From the NCBI RefSeq assembly GCF_900105245.1, contig NZ_FNSZ01000001.1:3100001-3164000 (forward strand): a stretch of 64,000 nt of DNA. Direction: 5' to 3'. Below the pieces are notes generated by a model. It was not told the DNA's origin. It worked only from the letters and a program-made list of their open reading frames with translations, and did no database searches. Within the stretch, counting starts at the first letter, position 1; every line of letters starts with the position of its first letter. Positions 31,354 to 40,836 of the stretch are shown here, piece after piece. This stretch comes from Streptomyces sp. 1222.5. Its GTDB lineage: Bacteria; Actinomycetota; Actinomycetes; Streptomycetales; Streptomycetaceae. The position numbers were made by a program, and so were the translations under genes.

Positions 31354-32715
31354 ATGACGAAGGCCGGAACCACCGTGGCGGCGGCCCAGACTCCCGCACC
31401 CTCCGTACGCCTGCCCCGGCGCCGGGGCGTCGAACTGGCCCTGATCGTGCTGGCCGTCCTGCTGTCCGTGTACGGCTACTGCGCGGTGGGCCTCGCGCGG
31501 ACCGGGACCGTCCCCCCGGGTGCCGCCGTCTACGGCGCCGGACTCGGTGTGCTGGCCCTGTTCGCGCACGTCGTGGTCCGGATCCGGGCTCCGTACGCCG
31601 ATCCGCTGCCGCTGCCGATCGGTGTGCTGCTCAACGGGCTCGGCCTGGTCCTGATCTACCGGCTGGACCTGGAGACCCCGGGCGACCGGGCGGCCCCCAC
31701 CCAACTGGTGTGGTCCACGCTCGGGGTGGGGCTGTTCATCGTCGTGATCCTGATGCTGCGCGACCACCGGGCGCTCCAGCGGTACTCGTACGTCTGCGTG
31801 GTCGCGGCCCTGGTGCTCCTGCTGCTGCCGATCCTGTTCCCGGCGGTCAACGGGGCCCGTATCTGGATCCGGATCGCCGGGTTCTCCATCCAGCCGGGCG
31901 AGTTCGCGAAGGTGCTGCTCGCGGTGTTCTTCGCCGCCTACCTGGCGGCCAACCGCAACGCGCTGGCGTACACCGGCCGCAGGGTGTGGCGGATGCAGTT
32001 CCCGACCGGGCGGGTGCTCGGCCCGATCGTGACGATCTGGCTGCTGAGCGTCGGCGTACTGGTACTGGAGCGCGACCTCGGCACCTCGCTGCTGTTCTTC
32101 GGCCTGTTCGTGGTGCTGCTGTACGTCGCCACCGGCCGGACGGGGTGGATCGCGGTCGGGCTGGTGCTGGCCGTGCTCGGGGCCGTCGCCGTGGGCCGTC
32201 TCGAACCGCACGTGGGCGGCCGGATCGAGGACTGGCTGCACCCGTTCGCCACCATCGAGGCCGGACAGGGTCCCAACCAGCTCTCCCAGTCGCTGTTCGC
32301 CTTCGCCGCCGGCGGTGTCCTCGGCACCGGGCTCGGGCTCGGGCACTCGATCCTCATCGGGTTCGCGACCAAGTCCGACTTCATCCTGGCCACGGCGGGC
32401 GAGGAGCTGGGCCTGGCCGGGCTCGCCGGGATCATCCTGCTGTACGCCCTGCTGGTGGAGCGCGGCTACCGGGCGGGGCTGGCCCTGCGCGAGCCCTTCG
32501 GCCGGCTCCTCGCGGTCGGGCTCGCCTCGATCGTCGCCCTCCAGGTGTTCGTGATCGCGGGCGGGGTCACCGGGCTGATCCCGCTGACCGGCATGGCGAT
32601 GCCGTTCCTCGCCCAGGGCGGCTCGTCGGTGGTCACCAACTGGGCGATCGTGGCGCTGCTGATCCGGGTGAGCGACTCGGCCCGCAGCCAGTACGACGGG
32701 AAGGAGGCCCCGTGA
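31354..32715 (+). CDS. FtsW/RodA/SpoVE family peptidoglycan glycosyltransferase
   Basis: A 453-residue polytopic protein with ten or more transmembrane segments. SEDS landmarks are GARIWIRIAGFSIQPGEFAK, LERDLGTSLLFFGLFVVLLY, GPNQLSQSLFAFAAGGVLGTG and GLTGMAMPFLAQGGSS. SEDS proteins polymerise lipid II with a partner class B penicillin-binding protein, which is the next gene. A 20-codon coupling frame lies between them, each junction overlapping GTGA. Confidence 0.92.
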   Translation: MTKAGTTVAAAQTPAPSVRLPRRRGVELALIVLAVLLSVYGYCAVGLARTGTVPPGAAVYGAGLGVLALFAHVVVRIRAPYADPLPLPIGVLLNGLGLVLIYRLDLETPGDRAAPTQLVWSTLGVGLFIVVILMLRDHRALQRYSYVCVVAALVLLLLPILFPAVNGARIWIRIAGFSIQPGEFAKVLLAVFFAAYLAANRNALAYTGRRVWRMQFPTGRVLGPIVTIWLLSVGVLVLERDLGTSLLFFGLFVVLLYVATGRTGWIAVGLVLAVLGAVAVGRLEPHVGGRIEDWLHPFATIEAGQGPNQLSQSLFAFAAGGVLGTGLGLGHSILIGFATKSDFILATAGEELGLAGLAGIILLYALLVERGYRAGLALREPFGRLLAVGLASIVALQVFVIAGGVTGLIPLTGMAMPFLAQGGSSVVTNWAIVALLIRVSDSARSQYDGKEAP

Positions 32716-32774
32716 GCCGGTTCGACGGCGGACGGGGTCTCGCGAGCGAGCACGACGGGCGGGAGGCTCCGTGA
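32712..32774 (+). CDS. 20-codon coupling frame between the SEDS and PBP genes
   Basis: GTG 32712 overlaps the FtsW/RodA stop and TGA 32774 overlaps the penicillin-binding protein start. The frame ends DGREAP just as the upstream gene ends DGKEAP, and both junctions share the pattern GGAGGC(C/T)CCGTGAGC. A local duplication of the gene junction seems to have created it. It may act as a translational relay rather than a functional peptide. Confidence 0.45.
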   Translation: MSRFDGGRGLASEHDGREAP

Positions 32775-34255
32775 GCGACTACGGCGGCGGGCGGCCGATG
32801 GCCCGGTACATCCGGCACGCCTGCGCGTTCTGCGCCCTGCTGCTGGCGGCGCTGCTGGTCAACGCCGCCCGGGTGCAGGTGGTGCAGTCCGGCGACTACG
32901 ACGGCAACCCGGCCAACCGCCGTGCCACGATCGCCCGTTACCAGCAGCCGCGCGGTGACATCCTGGCCGGCGGTGAGCCGGTCACCGGGTCCGTGGACAC
33001 CGGTGAGCAGCTGCGTTTCGAACGCACCTACCGAGACGGCCCGTTGTACGCGCCGGTCACCGGCTTCGCCTCGCAGATGTACGGCACGACCTTCCTGGAG
33101 CACGCCCAGGACGGGGTGCTCGCCGGCACCGATCCGATGCTGTCGCCGCTGCCGCTGTGGAACGACGTGACGCGCGGGGCGAGTCCGGGCGGGGACGTCG
33201 TCACGACCCTGAACCGGCGGGCGCAGGAGGCCGCGTACCGGGGGCTCGCCGGACGCAAGGGCGCGGTGGCCGCGATCGAGCCGGCCACCGGCCGCGTCCT
33301 GGCGCTGGTGACCAGCCCGTCGTACGACCCGGCGGAGCTGTCCGGCAACGGCGAGGCGGTCGCCTCGGCGTGGGAACGGCTCAACCACGATCCGGAGAAG
33401 CCGATGCTCAACCGGGCGGTGCGGCAGACCTATCCGCCGGGTTCGACGTTCAAGGTGGTCACGGCGGCGGCCGCGCTGGACGCGGGCCTGGTCACGGATC
33501 TGGACGCGCGGACGGACTCCCCCGACCCCTACCGGCTGCCGGGCACCACGACCCGGCTGACCAACGAGGCGGACGGCTGCCGCAACGCCCCGCTGCGGGA
33601 GGCCTTCGAGTGGTCCTGCAACACCGTGTTCGCCAAGCTGGGCGTGGACGTGGGAGTGAAGGACATGGCGGCCACGGCGCGGGCGTTCGGGTTCAACGAC
33701 ACCGGTCTGCGCGTGCCGTTCTCGGTCTCGCCCAGCACCTTCGACCAGCACGTGGACCGGGCGCAGCTGGCCCTGTCCTCGATCGGGCAGTACAACACGC
33801 GGGCGACGCCGTTGCAGATGGCGATGGTCGCGGCGGCCGTCGCGGACGACGGCCGGCTGCGGCCGCCGTACCTGGTGGAGCGGACCACCCGGCAGGGCGG
33901 CGAGACCGTCGCCGGGGCGGGGGCGCACCCGGCCCGGCAGGTCATGCGGCCGTCCACGGCCGTGCGGCTGAAGGAGCTGATGACCGGCGTGGTCGAGGAG
34001 GGCACCGGCACCCAGGCGGCGATCCCGGGCGCCGTGGTCGGCGGCAAGACCGGCACCGCGCAGCACGGGATCGGCAACTCCGGGGTGCCGTACGCCTGGT
34101 TCGTCTCCTGGGCGCAGGCCCGGAACGCGCTGGAGCCGGGGGTCGCGGTCGCGGTGGTGGTGGAGGACGCCTCCGCGAACCGGGGCGAGATCAGCGGCGG
34201 CGGGGACGCGGCGCCGATCGCGAGGGACGTGATGCGGGCCGTTCTCGGTCCGTGA
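32771..34255 (+). CDS. Class B penicillin-binding protein (transpeptidase)
   Basis: A 494-residue protein with an N-terminal membrane anchor (residues 13-35), a dimerisation domain (GDILAGGEPVTGS) and a transpeptidase domain. The three active-site motifs are present: SxxK in PGSTFK near residue 223, SxN in SCN near 281 and KTG in GGKTGTA near 425. It cross-links peptidoglycan made by the SEDS partner upstream. GTG 32771 is preceded by GGGAGG. Such pairs are duplicated in Streptomyces and this one need not be the divisional FtsI. Confidence 0.92.
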   Translation: MSDYGGGRPMARYIRHACAFCALLLAALLVNAARVQVVQSGDYDGNPANRRATIARYQQPRGDILAGGEPVTGSVDTGEQLRFERTYRDGPLYAPVTGFASQMYGTTFLEHAQDGVLAGTDPMLSPLPLWNDVTRGASPGGDVVTTLNRRAQEAAYRGLAGRKGAVAAIEPATGRVLALVTSPSYDPAELSGNGEAVASAWERLNHDPEKPMLNRAVRQTYPPGSTFKVVTAAAALDAGLVTDLDARTDSPDPYRLPGTTTRLTNEADGCRNAPLREAFEWSCNTVFAKLGVDVGVKDMAATARAFGFNDTGLRVPFSVSPSTFDQHVDRAQLALSSIGQYNTRATPLQMAMVAAAVADDGRLRPPYLVERTTRQGGETVAGAGAHPARQVMRPSTAVRLKELMTGVVEEGTGTQAAIPGAVVGGKTGTAQHGIGNSGVPYAWFVSWAQARNALEPGVAVAVVVEDASANRGEISGGGDAAPIARDVMRAVLGP

Positions 34256-34299
34256 GACCGGGGTACCGGGCGCGAGCGGCGCCGACCTACCGTTCGGCC

Positions 34300-34791
34300 A
34301 TGACGGACACGGCAGCGCACGAACTCGCCCAGGTCAACATCGCCCGCCTCAAGTTTCCCTTGGACTCACCGCAGTTGAAGGACTTCGTCGACGGACTCGA
34401 CCCCGTGAACGCGGCGGCGGACGGCTCGCGCGGGTTCGTGTGGCGGTTGCAGGGCGACAGCGGCAACGCGACCGACGTCCCGGTCCTCGGGGACGAGTGG
34501 CTGATCGTCAACATGTCGGTGTGGCGGGACACCGACGCGCTGACGGCGTTCATGTACCAGGGCCTGCACCGGGAGCTGCTGTCCCGGCGCAGGGAGTGGT
34601 TCGAGCGGCTCGCGGAGGCCGTGACCGCCCTGTGGTGGGTGCCGGCCGGCCACCGCCCGACGGTCGCCGAGGCGGAGGAGCGGCTGCTGCACCTGAGGGC
34701 GCACGGCCCGACGCCGTACGCCTTCACGTTGCGGACGTCCTTCCCGCCCGCGGAGGCCGCGGAGAACGGGCAGGTCAGCCGATCGGCTTGA
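34300..34791 (+). CDS. DUF3291 domain protein
   Basis: A 163-residue protein with LAQVNIARLKFPLDSPQLKDF, FVWRLQ, LIVNMSVWRDTDALTAFMY, WWVPAGHRPTVAEAEERL and a final GPTPYAFTLRTSFP, the DUF3291 (dimeric alpha-beta barrel) pattern. It may be an antibiotic-monooxygenase-like fold, but the function is unknown. The start at ATG 34300 was chosen because homology begins there. Its 3' end overlaps the convergent next gene by 17 bp. Confidence 0.85.
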   Translation: MTDTAAHELAQVNIARLKFPLDSPQLKDFVDGLDPVNAAADGSRGFVWRLQGDSGNATDVPVLGDEWLIVNMSVWRDTDALTAFMYQGLHRELLSRRREWFERLAEAVTALWWVPAGHRPTVAEAEERLLHLRAHGPTPYAFTLRTSFPPAEAAENGQVSRSA

Positions 34792-35590
34792 TCGCCTCGG
34801 AGCGGATCTTGAGGGTCTGCTTCGCGAGCGCCTCCAGGTCCACCTCCGACGGGTCCTGGGTCACGCCCTCCGTGGTCACCTCGGCGACCGTGGCGCCCGT
34901 GTTGTCGTCGGCCCAGGCGCACATCGGCAGGGTGATCTTCGTGCCGAGCTGGTCCTGGGTCAGCACCTCGCAGCTGACGGTGACGTCCAGGTCGAAGTCC
35001 TTCGGCGGGACGGCGACCTTCGCCGAGGCGCCCTCGGCGGCGCCCTTCATCATGTTCTTGCGGGCCGCGTCGGTGTTCTTGAACCGGCCGTACATGCCCG
35101 ACACCACCAGGGTGCCCTTGTTCTCGTCACCGCCGAGGCCGTAGCTGCCGACGACACCGTGGGTGTCCTTGGCGTCCCACGCGCCGTCGGCCTCGCTCTC
35201 GATCTTCTTGCCCTCGGAGCCGGAAAGGTCCTTGCTCAGCTGGTACTTGCCGTCGAGCAGCGTCTGCGGCAGCGTCAGCTTGTTCTCCGCCTCGGGGAAG
35301 CCGCTGTCGGCCACCAGGCCGAGCACCAGGAGGACGGCGACGACGGCCACGACCACACCGGCCACGATCCCGACGATCAGGCCGACGCGGCGCTTCTTCG
35401 GGGGCGGGCCCATGGGCGGCGTTCCCCACGCGGGGTACGGCTGCTGGGCGCCCGGCTGGGCCGGGTAGGGCTGCTGCGGCGGGTACGGGGAGCCGTACGG
35501 GCCGGGAGCGGCCTGCGGGGGCTGCTGGCCGTAAGGAGGCTGCGGCTGGTTCGGATACGGCTGCTGCGGCGGCTGCGGAGGCATGGACAC
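34775..35590 (-). CDS. Pro/Gln-rich single-pass membrane protein with extracytoplasmic domain
   Basis: A 271-residue protein. Residues 1-66 are a Pro/Gln/Tyr-rich cytoplasmic tail (PPQQPYP units), then KKRRV, a transmembrane helix (about 69-95) and an outside domain of about 175 residues with two Cys (VSCEVL and MCAWAD) that could form a disulfide. The domain YQLSKDLSG to MYGRFKNTDAARKNMM is a common Streptomyces hypothetical. The GTG at 35590 is used here; ATG 35584 is two codons in. Confidence 0.8.
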   Translation of the reverse strand: MSMPPQPPQQPYPNQPQPPYGQQPPQAAPGPYGSPYPPQQPYPAQPGAQQPYPAWGTPPMGPPPKKRRVGLIVGIVAGVVVAVVAVLLVLGLVADSGFPEAENKLTLPQTLLDGKYQLSKDLSGSEGKKIESEADGAWDAKDTHGVVGSYGLGGDENKGTLVVSGMYGRFKNTDAARKNMMKGAAEGASAKVAVPPKDFDLDVTVSCEVLTQDQLGTKITLPMCAWADDNTGATVAEVTTEGVTQDPSEVDLEALAKQTLKIRSEAIKPIG

Positions 35591-35757
35591 GCCAGCACGC
35601 TACTGCACCCGGGTGACCGAAAAGACACCGCACCCCGAAACGACTTCGGCAGGTCCCGGCGCGGCCAACAAGTCGTGCGCGGGGGATTGACGGCCTTGCT
35701 GACAAGCAGTCTCATAAGAAGCGGAAGACGTACCCCGGGTAACGAGGTGAGGGAGCC

Positions 35758-36696
35758 ATGACGACCCTGACGGAAGCGGACGCGCTGGACGGCCTGCGCG
35801 ACGCGCTCGGCCTGCTCAAGGACCGGGAACAGGTGGCCGAAAGGCTGCTGGTCTCCTCCGCCAAGCACTCCTTCGACCCGGACAAGGAGCTGGACTGGGA
35901 CGCGCCCTTCGAGGAGGGCAAGTGGTTCTGGCCACCGGAGCTGGTCTCGCTGTACGACACCCCGATGTGGAAGCGGATGAGCGAGGAACAGCGCATCCTG
36001 CTCTCCCGGCACGAGGCCGCGGCGCTGGCCTCGCTCGGCATCTGGTTCGAGATCATCCTGATGCAACTGCTCGTCCGGCACATCTACGACAAGGCGGCGA
36101 CGAGTGCCCATGTGCGGTACGCGCTCACCGAGATCGAGGACGAGTGCCGGCACTCGAAGATGTTCGCGCGGCTGATCTCGCGGGGCGGCACGCCCTTGTA
36201 TCCGGTGAGCCGCGCCCACCAGCACCTCGGCCGCCTCTTCAAGACCATCTCCACGACCCCCGGTTCGTTCACGGCCACCCTGCTCGGCGAGGAGGTCCTC
36301 GACTGGATGCAGCGGCTGACCTTCCCCGACGAGCGGGTCCAGACGCTCACCCGGGGCGTCACGCGCATCCATGTGGTCGAGGAGGCGCGCCACGTCCGGT
36401 ACGCCCGTGAGGAGCTGCGGCGCCAGATGGTGACCGCGCCCAAGTGGTCCCAGGAGTTCACGCGGGTCACCTCCGGCGAGTTCGCGCGGGTCTTCTCGGT
36501 GGCCTTCGTCAACCCCGACGTGTACACGAACGTCGGCCTCGACAAGCGGGAGGCCGTGGCCCAGGTGAAGGCGAGCGGCCACCGCCGCGAGGTCATGCAG
36601 ACCGGCGCCAAACGCCTGACGGACTTCCTGGACGACATCGGCGTCCTCCGCGGAGTCGGCCGCCGCCTGTGGAAGTCCTCGGGCCTGCTGGCCTGA
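35758..36696 (+). CDS. AurF-family diiron oxygenase
   Basis: A 312-residue helical protein. Diiron ligands are visible as acidic and His residues in HEAAALASLGIWFEIILMQ, EIEDECRHSKMF (ExxH) and HVVEEARHVRYARE (ExxRH), matching AurF, the p-aminobenzoate N-oxygenase. Family members oxidise amines or act in lipid and pigment chemistry; the substrate here is unknown. A TetR gene lies 687 bp downstream on the same strand and may regulate it. Confidence 0.87.
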   Translation: MTTLTEADALDGLRDALGLLKDREQVAERLLVSSAKHSFDPDKELDWDAPFEEGKWFWPPELVSLYDTPMWKRMSEEQRILLSRHEAAALASLGIWFEIILMQLLVRHIYDKAATSAHVRYALTEIEDECRHSKMFARLISRGGTPLYPVSRAHQHLGRLFKTISTTPGSFTATLLGEEVLDWMQRLTFPDERVQTLTRGVTRIHVVEEARHVRYAREELRRQMVTAPKWSQEFTRVTSGEFARVFSVAFVNPDVYTNVGLDKREAVAQVKASGHRREVMQTGAKRLTDFLDDIGVLRGVGRRLWKSSGLLA

Positions 36697-37382
36697 CGGG
36701 ACGCGGGAACGGGCGGGGGCAATCGCCGGGGTGGGAACGGGCGGCCGGTCGTCGGGGCCGCCGGCCTGACAGGCGCGGGAACGGGCCGGGGCAGTCGTCG
36801 GGGCCGGCCGGCCTGCCGTCGCGTCCGGCCATCGGTCCTGCGGCCCGCCCCGGCCCGCCGACCGCGTAGCGCCCGACCTGCGCGCGGCAGGGCCTCACCG
36901 TCAGCCGGTGGCTGCGGCGCCCGGCCGGACCGACGCGGCGAGGGAGCGGGTCCGGCGGGGGCAGTCACCTCGGGGCCCCCGACATGACGTCACGTCCCGC
37001 CACCGGCCCGGCAGCCCGCCCCGGTCCGAGGCCCACCGCGAAGCGCCCGGCAGCCACGCGGCCGAGCCCGCACCGGCGGCCAACGGTGTGACAGCCGGCC
37101 GGACCGACACGGCGAGGGCACTAGCCCGGGGGGCAACAGCCTCGGGGCCCGACATGACGTCACGTCCCGCCACCGGCCCGACAGCCCCTCCGCGGAGCCG
37201 CACCGGCGGCCGGCGGTGGGGCAGCCGGGCGGAGCGGCACGGTGCGGGGACGGGCCCGTCGGGCTGGTGGCGCGAAGGGGTGCGGGGACCGTCGGGTGGC
37301 GGCTTGCGGGAGGGCGGCGACCAGCCGCGACGGGCCGGAAGGGGAGGTCGGTCCAAGGGGTGCAGCGATTAGGCTGACGGGC
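36697..37382. repeat. 686-bp non-coding region with imperfect direct repeats
   Basis: Two related blocks, 36921-37017 and 37095-37187, both run from CCGGCCGGACCGACxCGGCG to CGGCCCGxCAGCCC. They share an identical 30-bp core at 36981-37010 and 37151-37180 that contains the palindrome TGACGTCA. A different pair, GGGAACGGGC followed by GGGGCA and TCG, occurs near 36704 and 36777. No frame in the region looks coding. Confidence 0.65.
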
Positions 37383-38039
37383 ATGACCCCGTCGGCCACC
37401 CCCGCCTACCGTCGGCTCAGTGTCGAGGAGCGGCGAAGCCAGTTGCTCGACTCCGCGCTCTCCCTCTTCGCGCACCGCGCACCCGAGGACGTGTCCCTGG
37501 ACGACGTGGCGGAGGCGGCCGGGGTCTCACGGCCGCTGGTGTACCGGTACTTCCCGGGCGGCAAGCAGCAGCTGTACGAGGCCGCGCTCCGGTCGGCCGC
37601 CGAGGAGCTCCGGCAGTGCTTCGACGAGCCCCGCGTGGGCCCGCTGCTGCCCCGGCTGTCCCACGCCCTCGACCGCTACCTGACCTTCGTCGACGAGCAC
37701 GACACCGGCTTCAGCGCACTGCTCCAGGGCGGGAGCGTGGTGGAGACGTCCCGGACGACCGCCATCGTGGACGGCGTGCGCCGGGCCGCCGCCGAGCACA
37801 TCTTCAGCCACCTCGGCGTCCCGGACCCAGGTCCCCGGCTGCGCATGACCGTCCGGATGTGGATCACGGCCGTGGAGGCCGCCTCGCTGATCTGGCTGGA
37901 CGAGGACAAGCAGCCCCCGGTCGAGGAACTGCGCGACTGGCTGGTGGAGCAGTTCACGGCCCTGCTCACGGTCACCGCGGGCCGGGACCCGCAGACGGCC
38001 GGCCTCGTCGGCACGCTCGCCGGGGAAGGCCGAGACTGA
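37383..38039 (+). CDS. TetR-family transcriptional regulator
   Basis: A 218-residue protein. The N-terminal helix-turn-helix reads RRSQLLDSALSLFAHRAPED, then VSLDDVAEAAGVSRPLVYRYF (residues 35-60), and a helical ligand-binding domain follows. ATG 37383 was chosen from the start of homology, since the frame is open further upstream in the repeat region. It overlaps nothing and is followed after 4 bp by a small gene. The downstream spacing suggests co-transcription with that gene. Confidence 0.9.
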   Translation: MTPSATPAYRRLSVEERRSQLLDSALSLFAHRAPEDVSLDDVAEAAGVSRPLVYRYFPGGKQQLYEAALRSAAEELRQCFDEPRVGPLLPRLSHALDRYLTFVDEHDTGFSALLQGGSVVETSRTTAIVDGVRRAAAEHIFSHLGVPDPGPRLRMTVRMWITAVEAASLIWLDEDKQPPVEELRDWLVEQFTALLTVTAGRDPQTAGLVGTLAGEGRD

Positions 38040-38043
38040 AGTC

Positions 38044-38346
38044 GTGAAGAGCCAGGACACCCCCTTCGAGGGCGGCCCCATGGACGGACGCGTGCTTTCC
38101 GTCCTGTGCGGCGCCACCGGTCACCCGCCGAAGACGTACCGCATCCCCGTCCCGGACCCGGCCGGCGGTCCGCCCACGGTCCTCGTCTACCGCCGGGTGC
38201 CCCGCGGGCACAGCAGGCGGCTGGGACTGATCCAGGGCTGGAAGTACCAATACGACCCGGACGACAGGACCGGCGGCCGGCTCAGGTGGCCCTGGTCCAA
38301 GCCACACACGGCGCCGTCCGGCAAGCCGGATGACACGCACGGGTGA
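38044..38346 (+). CDS. Conserved small hypothetical protein
   Basis: A 100-residue protein from GTG 38044, 4 bp after the TetR stop, so translation is probably coupled. It has FEGGPMDGRVLSVLCGATGH, YRIPVPDPAGGP and GWKYQYDPDDRTGG and a basic Pro-rich end. The first of these resembles small Streptomyces hypotheticals; no function is assigned. Confidence 0.65.
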   Translation: MKSQDTPFEGGPMDGRVLSVLCGATGHPPKTYRIPVPDPAGGPPTVLVYRRVPRGHSRRLGLIQGWKYQYDPDDRTGGRLRWPWSKPHTAPSGKPDDTHG

Positions 38347-38458
38347 ATCCACTGCGCCGAACCGCGCACAGTCGGCACACAAACGCCACCGACACGTCTG
38401 ATTATCACGGTGCGACGAGAGACGGAGAGCCCGTCTGTCCCGCACCGGAGGTGATGAC

Positions 38459-39535
38459 GTGTCAGGAAGCTTTCGGCGCCTGGCCTGTACGGCCACGGTG
38501 GCGGCCCAGGCCGTCCTCGCGCCGCTGCCCGCCGCGGCTGCACCGGAGCCGGAGCGCTCCGTCTCCCAGCTGCTGACCGACCTTCAGCAGCTGTACCGGC
38601 AGACCGAGCAGGCCACCGAGTCCTACAACGGCACCGCGGAGAAGCTGAAGCAGCAGCGCGCCGAGGTGGCCCGCCTCGACGGCGAACTGTCCCGCGCCCG
38701 TCTCGCCCTGCAGGGCAGCCGGACCGACGCCGGGCGCCTGGCCAGGCAGCAGTACCAGAACAGCGGCGACCTCGGCCCCTACGTCCGCCTGCTGCTGGCC
38801 CGTGACCCCCAGCACGCGCTGGACGAGGGGCACGTCATCGGTGAACTGGCCCGGGAACGGGCCCGGACGGTGGCCCGGCTGACCACCGCCGAGAAGCGGC
38901 GGGACGCCCTCGCACGGGCGGCCCGCAAGGCCCTCGACACCCAGCTCACGCTGGCGGGCCGGCAGCGGGAGGAGCGCGACGACGTCCAGCGCAAACTGCG
39001 TGACGTGGAGCGCCTGCTGGCCGGCCTCACGCCGGACCAGCTCGCCGCGGTCGCCCGCCTGGAACAGCAGGGCGTCACCGCGGCCCAGGAGCGGCTCACC
39101 ACCGCGGGCGCCCTTCCCGCCGACCACCCGGCCTCGGCCGGGGGCGACCGCGCCGTCCACTACGCCCTGGAACAGCTCGGCAAGCCGTACCGGTGGGGCG
39201 CCGAGGGCCCGTCGTCGTACGACTGCTCGGGCCTGACCTCACGGGCCTGGTCCCACGCGGGCACCCCGATCCCGCGCACCAGCCAGGAGCAGTGGCGCCG
39301 GCTCAAGCGGGTCCCGCTGAACGACCTGCGCCCCGGGGACCTGGTCGTCTACTTCCCCGAGGCGACACACGTGGCGATGTACGTGGGCGGCGGCAAGGTC
39401 GTCCAGGCCCCGAGACCGGGCGAGGACGTCAAGGTCTCCCCGATCGCGTCCTACCCGGTCCTGGGCGCGGTCCGTCCCGACGCCGCCGCCTCCGCCGCCT
39501 CCGCCGATCAGGCCCCGGCGACCGAGGCCGGGTAG
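38459..39535 (+). CDS. NlpC/P60 peptidoglycan endopeptidase with coiled coil (RipA-like)
   Basis: A 358-residue secreted hydrolase. A signal peptide (residues 1-28, PLPAAAAPEP) leads into a long coiled coil (about 35-215, Gln/Glu/Leu/Ala heptads). The C-terminal NlpC/P60 domain follows: GKPYRWGAEGPSSYDCSGL with Cys near 256, THVAMYVG with His near 304 and a polar third residue in the SYPVLG region. It should cut D-Glu-meso-DAP bonds. GTG 38459 has GGAGG about 8 nt upstream. Confidence 0.92.
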   Translation: MSGSFRRLACTATVAAQAVLAPLPAAAAPEPERSVSQLLTDLQQLYRQTEQATESYNGTAEKLKQQRAEVARLDGELSRARLALQGSRTDAGRLARQQYQNSGDLGPYVRLLLARDPQHALDEGHVIGELARERARTVARLTTAEKRRDALARAARKALDTQLTLAGRQREERDDVQRKLRDVERLLAGLTPDQLAAVARLEQQGVTAAQERLTTAGALPADHPASAGGDRAVHYALEQLGKPYRWGAEGPSSYDCSGLTSRAWSHAGTPIPRTSQEQWRRLKRVPLNDLRPGDLVVYFPEATHVAMYVGGGKVVQAPRPGEDVKVSPIASYPVLGAVRPDAAASAASADQAPATEAG

Positions 39536-39789
39536 GCGCCCGACCCCACAGGTCCTCTACCTGCAGTTCTCCCCAACTGCGGGTCTCCGGGTGGGGCCGT
39601 GGGCCGTCTGTGGGCCGTCACACCGGAGCGGCGCCTTGCCGAAGGAATCACGCCTGCTCCGCGGTGTGGGGGTCGACGGCGGACGGGACGGGAGCTGGGG
39701 TGAGTGGTGGGTCGCGGGGTGTGCTACCGCCTACCACGCCGGTAGGTGCCTTGTGCAAGCAGTGCCCGCTCGAGTGTGTGCAAGGTGCC

Positions 39790-40236
39790 TCACACGCCCG
39801 CTGCGTGTTCGCGCACCGCGATCTGAGCCAGCTTCGTCAGCATCATGCCGTTGCGGATCCGGACGAAGTACTCCACGGGGAGTCCGTGCATCCGCGTGCC
39901 GGGGCCCCGGAGGGGGTGCCAATCGAGGGTGAAAAGGGTGTGCTCGCCCCAGGGGATCAACTTCATCGCGATGCGAGCCGCGCCGAAGGGTTCTGCCTTC
40001 GCTTCCAGTTGCAAGCGTTGTCGCGGCTCGGAGATGCGGACGACACAAGTGTCGTCGAGAGTCAGAGGGCCGGCGCCGACGCGGACTTTCAGCCGGGCGC
40101 CTATGTCTGGCCAATGCGGGTCCACGGCGAGGATTCGCTGGGTTCCTGTCACCCACTCCGCGTAGCGGTGGCCATCGGACAGCAGGCGCCAGACTTCGGA
40201 CGGCGAGCTCAAGATCAGACAGCGGTTCCGGGCCAT
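39790..40236 (-). CDS. SRPBCC (START/Bet v1-like) family protein
   Basis: A 148-residue protein with ILSSPSEVWRLLSDGHRYAEW, the typical SRPBCC entrance strand and helix, then VRVGAGPLTLDDTCVVR and a strand-rich middle. The long C-terminal helix contains VEYFVRIRNGMMLTKLAQIAV. A polyketide cyclase-like ligand-binding fold is expected. ATG 40236 has AGGAG 8 nt upstream; the longer open frame upstream is unsupported. Confidence 0.82.
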   Translation of the reverse strand: MARNRCLILSSPSEVWRLLSDGHRYAEWVTGTQRILAVDPHWPDIGARLKVRVGAGPLTLDDTCVVRISEPRQRLQLEAKAEPFGAARIAMKLIPWGEHTLFTLDWHPLRGPGTRMHGLPVEYFVRIRNGMMLTKLAQIAVREHAAGV

Positions 40237-40599
40237 GATCGCGCTCCTGGAGTATGGGCAGCTGGAGGCACCCCGGCCATGGCGTCCCTGGATGAGGACG
40301 TCCGGCGCAGCAGACGGTCGGCAATTGTGAAGCGCGGCGCGGGGCCCCGGCCACTCCTCGGCTCGACAGGTGGACCCAGAGCACCGGGTCTTCCCCTCCG
40401 GCCGTCCCACGGGCTCAACTTCAGCGTCATGCCGATCGCACCGCCTGCATAGTCCGTGAGATCCAGACGAGTGAGTCGACAGCCGGGGATCATGTCAGCC
40501 ATGAACACCCCCACGCATGCCGACCGTGCCCCGGCCGTGCCCGATGGAGCGGGGAGCCACGGGGAACACCGGGTAGCAACGGTAGCCGGAACTGAAAAC

Positions 40600-40630
40600 G
40601 GCCCCCGACCGCATATCCAGGTCAGGGGCC
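40600..40630. terminator. Hairpin terminator
   Basis: Arms GGCCCCCGACC and GGTCAGGGGCC pair with a single mismatch around a 9-nt loop, followed by CTTCTC. The gene it serves is not obvious, and it could act in either direction. Confidence 0.5.
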
Positions 40631-40836
40631 CTTCTCACTGCTCATCGCGCGGTGGGTGATCAGCACGACGGAGGCCCCGCCGTCCACTCAAGAGCTGATC
40701 AGCGAGGCGTGCAGGGACGGACCCAGGCGTGCCACTCCCGTGCCGGATCCAGCGGGGAGTCACGGAACGGCAGTAGCCGGCGGACGGTCGGCCCGCTGCT
40801 CTCAGATCAGCCCCTGGGCGTTTCCCCTGCCATCAT

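Noticed and set aside
38347-38458. A cyclic di-AMP (ydaO-type) riboswitch before the NlpC/P60 gene, as known for some Streptomyces wall hydrolases
   Set aside because: The leader lacks the conserved ydaO core sequences and is too short to hold the full structure.
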